From contig CAVYPM010000007.1 of the NCBI GenBank assembly GCA_963770375.1, positions 248,001 to 312,000 of the forward strand: DNA of 64,000 bases, in the 5' to 3' direction. The stretch comes from DASVBE01 sp963770375 (GTDB taxonomy: Bacteria; Actinomycetota; Actinomycetes; Streptosporangiales; Streptosporangiaceae). Below, piece by piece: positions 16,250-25,507 of this stretch. The notes beneath the pieces are model-generated. The model saw nothing but the letters and a program-made list of their open reading frames with translations. It was not told the origin of the DNA and searched no databases. The position numbers and the translations under genes were made by a program. Each line of letters begins with the position of its first letter. Position 1 is the stretch's first letter.

Positions 16250-17293
16250 ATGACGAGCGACCAGGCCGTGCACGCCTCAGACCGCGATCGGGAGCGTGCC
16301 AGTCCTGCGGGCAGCGGGGTGGGGCGTAACGTCAACCGGCGGGTGATCACTTCGACGGGCGAGTTCCTCGATGACAGCCGAACTGGCGGAATCCTTCCGC
16401 TTCTGGTGCGACCGGGCGCCATCCACGCTGAACTGATACGCGCCCATGTGGGCCCCCTCGTGGCCGATGCCGTCTACTGCTCCCTCCCGCTCGCACTTCG
16501 TGGCGAGACGGCTGCTGATCGCGTCTGCTTGGTGGTGCCGATGAATCGAACTGGCAGCGGGCAGCTGAATGGCGAGCCACTAATACCGGGGACCCTCCTC
16601 GCCTTCGGAGGTTCGGCCGAGGTGGCGGGCGCAAGTGGAGCACCGCTTCAGTACGGCATGCTCTCTATCCCCCCGAGCGCACTCGAACGGACAGCGACCG
16701 CACTTGATATCAAGTCGCACCCTCCCGGTGAAGGCGAGTTCCGTGTCGCTCCAGTCGTTGATCGGGGCCGTCTGAGCAGAGCCTTCGACCTCCTCTCGTG
16801 TACCGTCAATCACCACAAAAACGCAGTGCTAACAAAACGGGAAGCCAGCGCAATTGAACAGGCCTTCCTCGAGATCGCAGTGCGCTCGCTCGCCGGGGAT
16901 TCGAGTAGCAGCTCCCCGTATCAATCTGCTCGCCGCACGAGCGCGAAGATCGCTCGGACCTGCGAGGACTACGCGAGGAGATGGCGGTACCAGAACGTGA
17001 CACTCGCCGACCTCTGCGAAGCATCAGGCATGTCAGAGCGGCGCGTCCGCTCCGCCTTCCACGAGTGCTACCAGATGCCGCCCACCGCCTACCTGCGTGT
17101 CACCGCGCTCAACGCGGTACGGCGCGAACTCGTCGAGGGACCCTACCTACGCGATGCCGTTAGCCGCGCCGCGACGGATTGGGGCTTCTGGCACCTCAGT
17201 CGCTTCGCTGCCCAGTACCGGGCGCTATTCGGCGAGTCACCCAGACACACCCTCAGCCATCGAGCGGATCGGCCCCAGGCAGCCGCAAACTGA
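16250..17293 (+). CDS. AraC family transcriptional regulator
   Basis: 347 residues. The C-terminal AraC domain (about 230-335) has both helix-turn-helix motifs, VTLADLCEASGMSERRVRSA and DAVSRAATDWGFWHLSRFAA, then YRALFGESPRHTL. The N-terminal 220 residues look like an AraC-binding-like sensor (VCLVVPMNRTGSGQLNGEPL). Third codon positions hold visibly more A and T than the neighbours, which suggests a later arrival. It converges on the arginine-methyltransferase gene with 30 bp between stops. Inducer unknown. Confidence 0.87.
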   Translation: MTSDQAVHASDRDRERASPAGSGVGRNVNRRVITSTGEFLDDSRTGGILPLLVRPGAIHAELIRAHVGPLVADAVYCSLPLALRGETAADRVCLVVPMNRTGSGQLNGEPLIPGTLLAFGGSAEVAGASGAPLQYGMLSIPPSALERTATALDIKSHPPGEGEFRVAPVVDRGRLSRAFDLLSCTVNHHKNAVLTKREASAIEQAFLEIAVRSLAGDSSSSSPYQSARRTSAKIARTCEDYARRWRYQNVTLADLCEASGMSERRVRSAFHECYQMPPTAYLRVTALNAVRRELVEGPYLRDAVSRAATDWGFWHLSRFAAQYRALFGESPRHTLSHRADRPQAAAN

Positions 17294-17323
17294 GCTTCGA
17301 AGTCGGCGAGGTCCGGATCCCGC

Positions 17324-18311
17324 TCAGCCGTCGATCTCCTGCCAGACCGCCTGCTCGTCGTGTTCCTCCCAGTCGGCGCCGGGCAGCGCGATGGCCCAGC
17401 TCGTCCATGTCCCGGCCGGCCGGCGCTGGGGCGGTCCTCACCCTGGCACGAACGAGCATGCCGGGCGTGAGCTCCACGGGCGAGCGCAGCGGGGCCGTCG
17501 TCATCCCCCAGTGCGTCGGCGGATCGCCGGGTCCCACAGAGAGTGAGATGCCGGGCGCGAGTTGGGCGCTGAACCATAGCGCGAGCGCGTTGGCCGTTCC
17601 GTAGTCGCGAACGGGGAGCACCGTATCGGCCTCGTGCGGCGCCTGCGCCTGCCCAATCGGGATAAGGCCCGCGTCCGTCGTCCACAGCCGGCTCGCCTCC
17701 GAGCGCTTGTCACGCGCCGCGAGGTGCCGGAAGGTACCGGAATAGAAGATCTCGTTAACGGTCTTCTCGACCAGGTCGTCGAACCTGAGGCCATACGGGT
17801 TGTCCCGCAGGAACTCCACCATCTCCCCGAGATAGCGGTCGTGTACCAGCGCGGCCCACGCCATGACCAGGCGGGGGATCATGACCCCGCCCGGCTTGAG
17901 CCAGCGATCACGGGCGACGATGACCGGAACGAGCATCCCTTCGTCGATCCCGAACCCGCCGAGCCACTCCGAGACGATCACATCGACACGTTCCGGCAGC
18001 TCGACGTCTATGACGTCGCCGTGGATCACCTGGACGATCTCCGCGACCCCATTCGCGGCAGCGAGCTCCTGCGCCAGGACGGCGGCCGGCGTCCGCTCCA
18101 CCGCGTAGACGCGCGCAGCACCCGCCCGCGCCGCAAAGACGCTCAGGATGCCGCTTCCGGCCCCGACGTCGAGAACGACGTCGCCGGGGCGCACCACCGA
18201 GTCGATCGCACGCCGGAAGGCCCCGGTGCGAACGCGGTCGCAGATCATCGTCCGGTGTACCTCGAACTCCGCGTACATCGGGTCCGGCGGGTTCCTGATC
18301 GGCGTCCGCAC
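17324..18311 (-). pseudogene. Protein arginine methyltransferase (PRMT-like), frameshift near the end
   Basis: PRMT motifs occur in order. YAEFEVHRTMICDRVRT leads into the SAM site VVLDVGAGSGILSVFAARAG and VYAVE, then the double-Glu loop SEWLGGFGIDEGML, and a beta-barrel with the THW loop (DPPTHWGMTT). The GTG at 18311 is the probable start. Near 17398 the frame shifts by one base and the end continues as WAIALPGADWEEHDEQAVWQ with a stop at 17324. All catalytic parts lie before the break, so the protein may work. PRMTs are rare in bacteria. Base composition is slightly less GC-rich than the surroundings. Confidence 0.78.
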
Positions 18312-18634
18312 GTCAGCATCGTAGCCCCGCCGGGTGGCCGCTGTTTTCGCGGGCGTCAACGCTCGCCTGGCAGGCGAGAATCGGTCAGGAATTACGCGTG
18401 GATGCAGGATCTTGACTGCTAATAGCACCGTCGGCTGGACCTGAACGCTCACGCCCGAACAACGACCGATAGAGGCGATTGCACAGCGGATCTCAGAGTC
18501 TTTGCTCCCGAGACGCACGCAATGGAGCGTGCGTGTGCCGAATGCGGATAGTTCGTGTCGACTGGTGATGCGACGATGGAAGGGCATTGTCCAGGCCAGC
18601 GCAGGTCGGCCGGACGAACGGGAAGGAGTTCTCC
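18312..18634. other. Intergenic region without a recognised gene
   Basis: 323 bp between the PRMT start and the SHOCT protein. It is less GC-rich than its surroundings and holds no convincing open frame or hairpin. It presumably contains the two divergent promoters; no clear -35/-10 pair was identified. Confidence 0.4.
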
Positions 18635-18925
18635 ATGGGTTTCAGGCGACGGGTACGGCGGCGGGCGCTTGTTGCCGGAGCGGTGGGCGGAGCGGCGCTT
18701 GTTCACCACGAGCGCAAGGCCGGCCAGCAGCAGGCCGACGATGAGGCGCCTGCCGACGACCAGCAGGACCAGGCGCCTGCCGGTGACGGCCAGGACCAGG
18801 CGCAATATGCGCCTCCTGCGGCGGACCCGGCCGACGAGATCGAGCACCTCGCGCAGTTGCACACCTCGGGTGCGCTGACCGACGAGGAGTTCGCGGCGGC
18901 CAAGGCGAAAATACTCGGGACCTGA
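18635..18925 (+). CDS. SHOCT-domain small protein
   Basis: A 96-residue protein. The basic N-terminus (GFRRRVRRRALVAGAVGGAA) may form a short membrane anchor, followed by a Gln/Asp/Pro-rich linker with repeats. The C-terminal SHOCT domain reads DEIEHLAQLHTSGALTDEEF ending AKAKILG. Start ATG 18635 has GGAAGGAG at ideal distance. SHOCT domains are short oligomerisation modules; no specific function can be given. Confidence 0.82.
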   Translation: MGFRRRVRRRALVAGAVGGAALVHHERKAGQQQADDEAPADDQQDQAPAGDGQDQAQYAPPAADPADEIEHLAQLHTSGALTDEEFAAAKAKILGT

Positions 18926-18988
18926 GCGCATGCCGGGTGGCCAGAAGATGCTGAGCAGATCGATTCCCGGCAGGAACAGGGGGCTGAC

Positions 18989-19405
18989 ATGAGTGGATCG
19001 CGCAAAGAGGTGCTGTCGGACGCGCTCAGGGCCGAGGCCGGTGGCGCACCGGCTGATCTGGGGACCCTGTTCACCGATGACGTCGTCGGCTGGTCACCAT
19101 ACGCCACCGTGTCCGGGCTGGCAGCGCTCGCTGACCTGGCCGCCCTCCGCGAAGAAGCGTTCTCCAACGTCGTGATCACGTTCCGGGGACTCGACGAAGT
19201 GGGCAACAAGGCGTTCGCCGAATGGCTCGTCGACGCCGATCACACCGGACCACTGGTGCTCAGCGAGGACAGTGTGCTGATGGCAACGGGACGGCACGTC
19301 CAGCTGCCCGGCGTCACCGTGGCCGACTTCCGCGACGGGAAGATCCGGTCCTACCGGACCTACTTCGACGACATCTCGCTGATCGAGCAGATCACCGGTG
19401 CCTGA
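18989..19405 (+). CDS. SnoaL/NTF2-like protein
   Basis: A 138-residue NTF2-fold protein: N-terminal helix, a SPYATVSGLAALADLAALRE segment, then strands VVITFRGLDEVGNKAFAEWL and VTVADFRDGKIRSYRTYFD. Proteins of this kind bind or isomerise small ligands or act as accessory subunits; the substrate is unknown. ATG with GGAACAGGGGG upstream. Its end overlaps the following GNAT gene by eight bases, so the two are co-transcribed. Confidence 0.78.
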   Translation: MSGSRKEVLSDALRAEAGGAPADLGTLFTDDVVGWSPYATVSGLAALADLAALREEAFSNVVITFRGLDEVGNKAFAEWLVDADHTGPLVLSEDSVLMATGRHVQLPGVTVADFRDGKIRSYRTYFDDISLIEQITGA

Positions 19406-19826
19406 GCCGGCCGCTACGCAGTTCCACGTCGAAGACCATCCGGATCCGCTCGACATCGACGTCCTCGAAACGCAGATCCGCCGTGAGGCATCCGCCGCCA
19501 TGGGACTCGGCGACGAAGCCGACCTGGCGATCTTCGTGCGCGACGCTGGCACGGTCGTCGCCGGCATCAGCGGGTGGACCTGGGGCGACTGCTGCGAACT
19601 GCAGAGCCTGTGGGTGGCGCCGCGTCTCCGCGGGCGTGGCCTGGCCACACAGCTCCTCGCCGCCGCCGAAGCCGAGGCGGCGGCGCGCGGGTGCTCGCAG
19701 ACCGTCCACTTCACCTACGCCTTCCAGGCCCGGGAACTCTATGAGCGGAACGGCTACGAACTAGTGGGCTGCGTCGAGGACTTCCCATCAGGAACGGACG
19801 TCCTTTGGTACCGCAAGCGCCTCTAA
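19398..19826 (+). CDS. GNAT family N-acetyltransferase
   Basis: 142 residues with the GNAT core. LQSLWVAPRLRGRGLATQLL carries the R-x-x-G-x-G/A acetyl-CoA loop (RGRGLA), followed by AAEAEAAARGCSQTVHFTYA and ARELYERNGYELVG. GTG start inside the preceding gene. It converges on the sulfatase-maturase remnant with a four-base overlap of stop codons. Acceptor unknown. Confidence 0.83.
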   Translation: MPEPAATQFHVEDHPDPLDIDVLETQIRREASAAMGLGDEADLAIFVRDAGTVVAGISGWTWGDCCELQSLWVAPRLRGRGLATQLLAAAEAEAAARGCSQTVHFTYAFQARELYERNGYELVGCVEDFPSGTDVLWYRKRL

Positions 19827-20396
19827 GGCCGCGCGGACAGGGCTGGTTCGGTGCCGTGGCAATGTTTCCATTTACGGCCGGTGCCGCAGGTGCACGGCTC
19901 GTTGCGGCCGCGCTGGGCGTCCTGCCTGGCATAGATGCGCATGAGCTCGGCGGGCGCCCGGTTCGACCGGAGGAGCTGGCTCATGGTTTCCATCGGCCTT
20001 CTGCACGTACACGGTGCCGATGTCGCGGCGTACCCAATCCTCGAACACATCGATCAGGAACCGCCCGTACTGGGCTGGGCCGACCGAGCGGTGGGTGACC
20101 AGTTTCCCTTCCTGGGTGTACAGCGGGCGGCCTTTCACCCCGTGGCCCCACCCGGCGCCGGCGACCGGCAGCGTCTCGGGGGTGGCGCGCTCGATGATCG
20201 GGATGAACTGGACGAAGCTCGCGCCCAGCTCATCGCGCAAGAACGCATACACCGCCCGGCCGTGGTCCCCGTTGACCGCGTGGATGGTGGTCAGCACGTT
20301 CCAGTCCACCTGGTGGCGCTTGAGCACCTCCAGGCCGGACATCACCCGGTCGAAGGTGGGCTTGCCGCCCTTGTCCACCCGGTAGGCGTCATGCAT
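19823..20396 (-). pseudogene. Anaerobic sulfatase-maturase (radical SAM) remnant with internal deletion
   Basis: The part from 20396 reads MHDAYRVDKGGKPTFDRVMS, VDWNVLTTIHAVNGDHG and FVQFIPIIERATPETLP, the middle of an anSME. The N-terminal radical-SAM Cys motif is absent. After WVRRDIGTVYVQ it jumps, with a frame change near 20005, to PMETMSQLLRSNRAPAELM and a SEC-C-like end (GRNEPCTCGTGRKWKHCHG). The roughly 120-residue SPASM region with its cluster cysteines is missing between them. The protein cannot be active. The neighbouring sulfatase is its natural client. Confidence 0.75.
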
Positions 20397-20450
20397 CCAG
20401 CTGCGCTGAGCACCGGGCTGGCGGTCTCATCGCCCCCGCCCTCATCCAGG

Positions 20451-20966
20451 TCACGTGCCGCTTTCGGCCATTTTCTGCTGGGCGTCGGCGATGGCGCCCT
20501 TGAGGGCCTGCACGTGGTGGCCTTCTGCTTCGCCGACGGCTTTCTTGATGGCACGGGTCACGGCGGGTTCGACTTTGGCGGCCGCCGAATGCGGGTAGGC
20601 GAGGATCAGGCCGGCGCCGCCGATCGGGATGGTCTCCCCGGCCTGCTTCTCGAGCTTGCTGGCGGTCCTGCGGTGCAGCAGCTTGCCGGCCCCGGCGCCG
20701 ATCACCGCGCCGACCGCGGTCGCGGCCAGCAGCGGCGGGGCGAACAGCCCGACCGCGAACCCGACCGCACCGAGCCCTTCGGCGCCCTCGCGGACCATGT
20801 GATCGGTCTGCTCTACCGACAGCTCACCCTGGAGGTCTTTGCTGACGACCACCGCGCCGTGCAGGTAGCCGCCGCTGGCCAGGACCGCCTCATAGTCGTC
20901 GTGGGCGGCGTCTTTGGACATGTAACCGCCGATCAGCACATCGGTCGTCTCGTCGTCGAACTTCAT
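20451..20966 (-). CDS. DUF1269-type membrane protein
   Basis: 171 residues. The N-terminal domain (TTDVLIGGYMSKDAAHDDYE ... LHGAVVVSKDLQGE) has the ferredoxin-like look of DUF1269. A glycine-rich hydrophobic stretch follows (GAVGFAVGLFAPPLLAATAV, GAVIGAGAGKLLHR). The tail is a charged helix, AKVEPAVTRAIKKAVGEAEG. ATG 20966 is chosen over the upstream frame because GAGGAGG sits just before it. Common in actinobacterial stress regions; function unknown. It lies upstream of the sulfatase-maturase remnant on the same strand. Confidence 0.8.
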   Translation of the reverse strand: MKFDDETTDVLIGGYMSKDAAHDDYEAVLASGGYLHGAVVVSKDLQGELSVEQTDHMVREGAEGLGAVGFAVGLFAPPLLAATAVGAVIGAGAGKLLHRRTASKLEKQAGETIPIGGAGLILAYPHSAAAKVEPAVTRAIKKAVGEAEGHHVQALKGAIADAQQKMAESGT

Positions 20967-20996
20967 TGAGAACCTCCTCAAGCCTGACGGGTGGGC

Positions 20997-23412
20997 TCAC
21001 TGTGCGAGCGCGTGCGCCGCGTCCCCGTGGTGGGCGGCCGCGTGCAGCTCCTGCTCGTCCTCGCCGGCCAGGTGCGGCTTGACGTCGAAGACCACTTTCT
21101 TGATCGTGCCGGTGAAGGGGAACGGCTTGCGGTCCTCGTAGCTGCGGTCGACGACCCCGCCGTTGTCGCGGCCGATGTCCATGCCGGCGTAGCCGGAGAA
21201 GCGGACGGGGACGGTGTGGTCCATGCGGCCCTTGCCCACCGGACTGGTCGTTGATGTACAGGGTCACCTCGCCGCCGGTGGCGGGTTTGGGCGCGTCGGC
21301 GGCGAACTCCATCCGCACGTTCACTTCCCCGGCGGGCAGCGGTTCCTCGGCCTGCTGCCGGTAGACGAACACGCCCATCATCGAGTAGGTGTGGGTGAGC
21401 TTGCCGCCGTCGACGAACAGCGAGAACCCGCCCAGATGGTCGGCCTCGGCCACGATCACCCCTTCGGCGCCGCCTTCGGGGACCACCAGGTCGGCGCTGA
21501 TCGCGTAGGAGTGGTTGTAGATCCGCGGGATCATGCCCGACAGCACGTTCTGCACGTCGCCGCGGAACTCGAACCTGGTCTCCTCGGGCAGCGGCGGCAG
21601 CATGCCGAAGAAGGTGGACAGGGTCGCCAGCAGCGGCAGCACCTTGTACCGCTCGGCCTCGGCCCAGAACAGCTCCTTCAGCTCCGGCGACCTTGTCCGG
21701 GTGCTCGGCCGCCAGGTCGTGCGCCTGGCTGAAGTCGTCGGGCAGGTAGTACAGCTCGGCCGGATCGGCGTCCGGGTCCCAGACTCCGGGCGCGTACGGC
21801 TTCAGGGCCTCGGGGGTGATGACCCACGGGATCCGCGGCGGTCCTCATCGCCAGCCACCAGCCGTCCTTGTACATCGCCCGGTTGCCGATGGTCTCGAAG
21901 TACTGCTGGGTGTGCCGCTCGGGCGCCGCCGGGTCGGTCAGCGAGCCGGCGAACGTCACGCCGTGCATCGGCTCCTGATCGATCCCGTCCACCGACGACG
22001 GGCACCGGGATGCCCGCCACGTCGAGGATGGTCGGCGCGACGTCGGTGACGTGCGTGAACTGCGAGCGGAGCCCGCCGGTGCCGGTGACCCGCTCCGGCC
22101 AGTGGACGACCATCGGGTTCCGCGTGCCGCCCAGGTGCGAGCCGACCTGCTTGCCCCACTGGAACGGGGTGTTGCCGGCCCACGCCCACGCCGCGCTGTA
22201 GTGCGGATCCATCAGCTCGCCGCCCCAGGCCTCGATGCCGCCGTAGCGCTCGGAGAGCTGCACGCTGCATCTCGTCGGTCAGCGGGATGCCGTTCTGCAT
22301 GGTCAGCTCGTTGAACGAGCCGGTGATCGTGCCCTCCATGCTGGCGCCGTTGTCGCCCCAGATCCAGATGATCACCGTGTTGTCCAGCTCGCCCAGCTCG
22401 TCGATCGCGTCGATCACCCGGCCCACGTTGTGGTCGGCGTTCTCGGAGAAGCCCGCGTAGACCTCCATCTGGCGGGCGTAGAAGGGCTTGAGCTTGTCGG
22501 GGACGTCGTCCCAGGCGGGGAACGCCTCGTTCGCTGGGCGTCAGCTCGGCGTCGGCGGGGATCACGCCGAGCGCCTTCTGCCGCGCGAAGGTTTCCTCCC
22601 GCAGCCTGTCCCACCCCTGGTCGAACTTGCCCTTGTACTTATCCGCCCAGGCCTTCGCCACGTGGTGGGGAGCATGGCTGCACCCGGTGGAGAAGTAGAC
22701 GAAGAACGGCTTGTGCGCGTCCTGCGCCCGGACGCCGTGCAGCCACTCGATCGTCTTGTCGGCCATCGCGTCCGGAAAGTAGTAGGGATGCTCCTCGTCG
22801 TAGTACTCCGGCGCCGTCCCGATGATCTTCTGGTTCTCGGCCAGGCACGGATCCCACTGGCTGGATCCGCCGCCGAGGAACCCGTAGAAGTAGTCGAACC
22901 CCCAGCCGTTCGGCCAGCGGTCGAACGGCCCCGCCGGGCCCTGCTGCCCGTCCGGCGTCAGGTGCCACTTACCGAACGCCGCGGTGCTGTACCCGTTGTC
23001 CCGCAGGATCCGAGGCAGCGGCGCGCAATCGCGCGGAAGAGTGGCCGAGTACCCGGGGAACCCGCCCGCGAACTCACCGATCGAGCCGAAGCCGACGGTG
23101 TGGCTGTTCCGCCCGGTCAGCAGCGCCGCCCGCGTCGGCGAGCACAGCGCCGTGACGTGGAACCGGTTGTACCGGAGCCCGGCTTCGGCCATCTGCGTGT
23201 AGCGCGGGGTGCTGATGGGACCGCCGAACGTGCCCGGGTTGCCGAATCCGGCGTCGTCGATCAGCACCAGCAGCACGTTCGGCGCACCCGCGGGCGGCTG
23301 GACGTGCCCGATCAGATCCCAGTCGGGGACCGAACCATGCGAGCGTCCTGTTGGCCACCCCCTGGAACGCAGCCCTGCGGATCGGCAGCCTCGTACGGTC
23401 AGGCTCACTCAT
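20997..23412 (-). pseudogene. Type I (formylglycine) arylsulfatase, about seven frameshifts
   Basis: Sulfatase pieces run through the whole stretch: APNVLLVLIDDAGFGNPGTF, the active-site box CSPTRAALLTGRN whose Cys becomes formylglycine, YSTAAFGKWHLTPDG, and then IWIWGDNGASMEGT. The C-terminal part carries NPMVVHWPERVTG, DGIDQEPMHGVTFAGSL and a beta-rich tail ending at 20997. Frame changes lie near 23340, 22533, 22265, 21995, 21838, 21690 and 21239. Rejoined length is about 800 residues, normal for the class. ATG 23412 begins MSEPDRTRLPIRRAAFQGVA. As printed it cannot be expressed. Confidence 0.8.
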
Positions 23413-23513
23413 CGTTCCCCACATCCCTTCTCTTGACCGGTCCCGAGGCGTGCCGTTCGTGTTGACCACAGCATCCGTGTCCCCCGTCGCGACTGGTTGC
23501 GCATGCTGCGCTG

Positions 23514-23948
23514 CTAGGCGGCGTCGAGGTTGGCGCGGCTGCCGTAGGCGCACAGCCCGTACAACCCGGCCACGTCCATGGCGATGATCGTCAGGGACCA
23601 GAACGGGTAGGCGGGGATGAAGAACATCTGGTCGATCGCGCTGAGCCCCAGCACCGCCACGCCGAACCAGCGGGCCAGCTGGTTGCCCGCCAGCACCCCG
23701 GCCGCGGCCAGCAGCTGCAGCACGCCGATGATCAGCGTGATCCAGCCCCAGGTCCGCAGGTTGCCGAACACGTAGTGCGCGTGCGCGGTGAACACGTGGG
23801 AGTTGGCGATCGCGGCGATGCCGTGGATCAGGCTGAAACAGCCGACGATCACCAGCAGCACCGACGCGAACAGGACCAGGCCGTAGCCCTGGCCTTCCGC
23901 GCGGTGCCCGCCGGAGCCGCTGGCTGGCTGGGTTGTTGCCGACGTCAT
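23514..23948 (-). CDS. DUF7144 four-helix membrane protein
   Basis: A 144-residue membrane protein with four helices, among them YGLVLFASVLLVIVGCFSLI, WGWITLIIGVLQLLAAAGVL and LTIIAMDVAGLYGLCAYG. The motif HYVFGNLRTWGW between helices 1 and 2 is typical of this actinobacterial family, whose role is unknown. ATG start with a GGAGG ribosome site (gggaggtcacc). A truncated copy of its N-terminus occurs at 15455-15544. Confidence 0.82.
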   Translation of the reverse strand: MTSATTQPASGSGGHRAEGQGYGLVLFASVLLVIVGCFSLIHGIAAIANSHVFTAHAHYVFGNLRTWGWITLIIGVLQLLAAAGVLAGNQLARWFGVAVLGLSAIDQMFFIPAYPFWSLTIIAMDVAGLYGLCAYGSRANLDAA

Positions 23949-24250
23949 GGTGACCTCCCGAGCCGGTAACGCCGGGCCGTTGAACCCGGTCCCCTTTACT
24001 TACGCCTCACGATCCGCCTGGCGGCGGGCAGCGGCATCGCCTCATCAAGGTGAAACGGGAAACATGCCGCCCCTGGGGGATCCAGGACCCATCTCACGCC
24101 TGCCACCGCCGTAGCCAGCACGGCGTCAGCAAGCTAGGCAGGGCGTCAAGGAGGTGCGTCTGCCGTAATGAGGATGATGCGCCCGCGGGCCCAGCTGATT
24201 GGGCACACCGGGGCCGTCCCGCAGACGTTGCCGTCGGCGGTGCTGGCGGA
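23949..24250. other. Intergenic region without a recognised gene
   Basis: About 300 bp between the DUF7144 gene and the end of the GAP-family gene, both leftward. No coding signal or strong hairpin was seen. It should contain the DUF7144 promoter. Confidence 0.4.
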
Positions 24251-24937
24251 TCAGGTCAGCTGTACCAGGCCGCTGACGGCCAGGTAGGCGCCCAGGACCA
24301 GGGCGGTGTAGGCCATGAGCTGGCGGGCGTGGCCCGCCAGCCAGTCCTGGGCGTTGCGGAGCGCCGCCTTAGTGGCCTCGGGCCGCAGTTCCAGGAACAC
24401 GAACGGGATGATGAGCAGCAAAAACTCGATGAGAACGAACAGGATGACGCCGACGACCTGGTTCGCGGTCGAGGATTTGCCGGTGACCAGGATGTGCAGC
24501 GCGCTCAGGTAGGCACCGCCGGGGATGCCGCACAGCGCGCCAACGAGCATGGCCAGCCCGAGGCGGGGCTCAGCCAGTACCCGCTGCGCCCAGCCGTCTT
24601 TCTTCTCCGGCTTTTCCGGCTGCCCGTCCCCGGCTGGGACTCTCGTCTTGCGCCGGCCATGCAGGCGGCCGGTCGCGACCAGCGCGCCGACGGCGAGCAG
24701 AACCAGGCCAAGGGCCAGGTCAACGCCCGCGCTCACGGTTTTCTGGGAGCTGATGGCGTCGGCGTGGAAGACCAGCACATCCAGCAGGCCGATCGTGATG
24801 CCCACGGTCAGGCCACCGGCCAGGACACACAAGAACATCGCTCGCGGCCGCCGGTTTTCGATCAGCAGCAGATCGACGGCCAGCAGCTTGGGGTTCAGCG
24901 CCGCGACGAACGCGAGTGCGAAGAATTCGGCGTTCAT
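24251..24937 (-). CDS. GAP/Sap family (LysE-superfamily) membrane transporter-like protein
   Basis: A 228-residue protein with six membrane segments: FFALAFVAALNPKLLAVDLL carries the family NP motif, followed by AMFLCVLAGGLTVGITIGLL, VDLALGLVLLAVGALVATG, a charged loop of Lys/Glu/Pro at about 95-120, then LGLAMLVGALCGIPGGAYLS and VVGVILFVLIEFLLLIIPFV. Mycobacterial Gap/Sap proteins help move glycopeptidolipid or sulfolipid across the membrane; the cargo here is unknown. Confidence 0.8.
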   Translation of the reverse strand: MNAEFFALAFVAALNPKLLAVDLLLIENRRPRAMFLCVLAGGLTVGITIGLLDVLVFHADAISSQKTVSAGVDLALGLVLLAVGALVATGRLHGRRKTRVPAGDGQPEKPEKKDGWAQRVLAEPRLGLAMLVGALCGIPGGAYLSALHILVTGKSSTANQVVGVILFVLIEFLLLIIPFVFLELRPEATKAALRNAQDWLAGHARQLMAYTALVLGAYLAVSGLVQLT

Positions 24938-25050
24938 CGCCGCTCAGCTAGCATCTGTGATCATCCCCGCCAGTACGCCGTCTCAGCCTGCTCATGCAGC
25001 CGGAGGTGCTGCTCGTAGCGGCAACACCGGCCGCGATCGGGGGCCGTCAA

Positions 25051-25374
25051 TCACTCCGGTTCCTCCAGCGCGGCCGCGATGTCATAACCGAGCGCAGTCG
25101 CCACATCGGGAGCGGCGCCGACGACCCGGCCAAGCCCAGCTACCGGGGCGATCGCCAGCAGCACGTCGGCGATCTCGTCCTCACTCGCGCCCGCCGCCAG
25201 CGCCCGGCCGGTGCTCCATTCCAGGCAGACCGCCGATGACCCGATAGCCACCGACACCCCCACTTGCAGCAGCGCCGCCGTCTTGGGATCCAGGGTTGAT
25301 CTGCCGGCCGGGTCAAGCCCGAGCCCGGCCTCGCCTTCCACGAAGCCTTCGTCGATTATCGCCAGCCTGCGCAA
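25051..25374 (-). CDS. Carboxymuconolactone-decarboxylase-like protein
   Basis: A 107-residue AhpD/CMD fold: LDPKTAALLQVGVSVAIGSS, LEWSTGRALAAGASEDEIAD, VLLAIAPVAGLGRVVGAAPD. Only one Cys is present (SSAVCLEW), so the C-x-x-C peroxidase pair is missing. The start is an uncertain TTG at 25374, and the expected METLRRL opening appears as QETLRRL. A short tandem duplication overlaps this start region (25376-25414). Function unknown. Confidence 0.7.
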   Translation of the reverse strand: MRRLAIIDEGFVEGEAGLGLDPAGRSTLDPKTAALLQVGVSVAIGSSAVCLEWSTGRALAAGASEDEIADVLLAIAPVAGLGRVVGAAPDVATALGYDIAAALEEPE

Positions 25375-25375
25375 C

Positions 25376-25414
25376 GTCTCCTGGAATCCTCACCGTGTCT
25401 CCTGGAACCTCACC
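25376..25414. repeat. Short tandem direct repeat at a gene start
   Basis: GTCTCCTGGAATCCTCACC (25376-25394) is followed two bases later by GTCTCCTGGAACCTCACC (25397-25414). The copies differ by one small indel. It covers the leader of the CMD-like gene and may have replaced its original start codon. Confidence 0.6.
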
Positions 25415-25507
25415 CGTCTGGCCCATATGCCTCCGCCGCGCTGTCGGCACCATTGCACCTTGTGCAGGGGCGAGTTCCATCACCCTGATGGCGTGAAAAC
25501 CGGGCCG

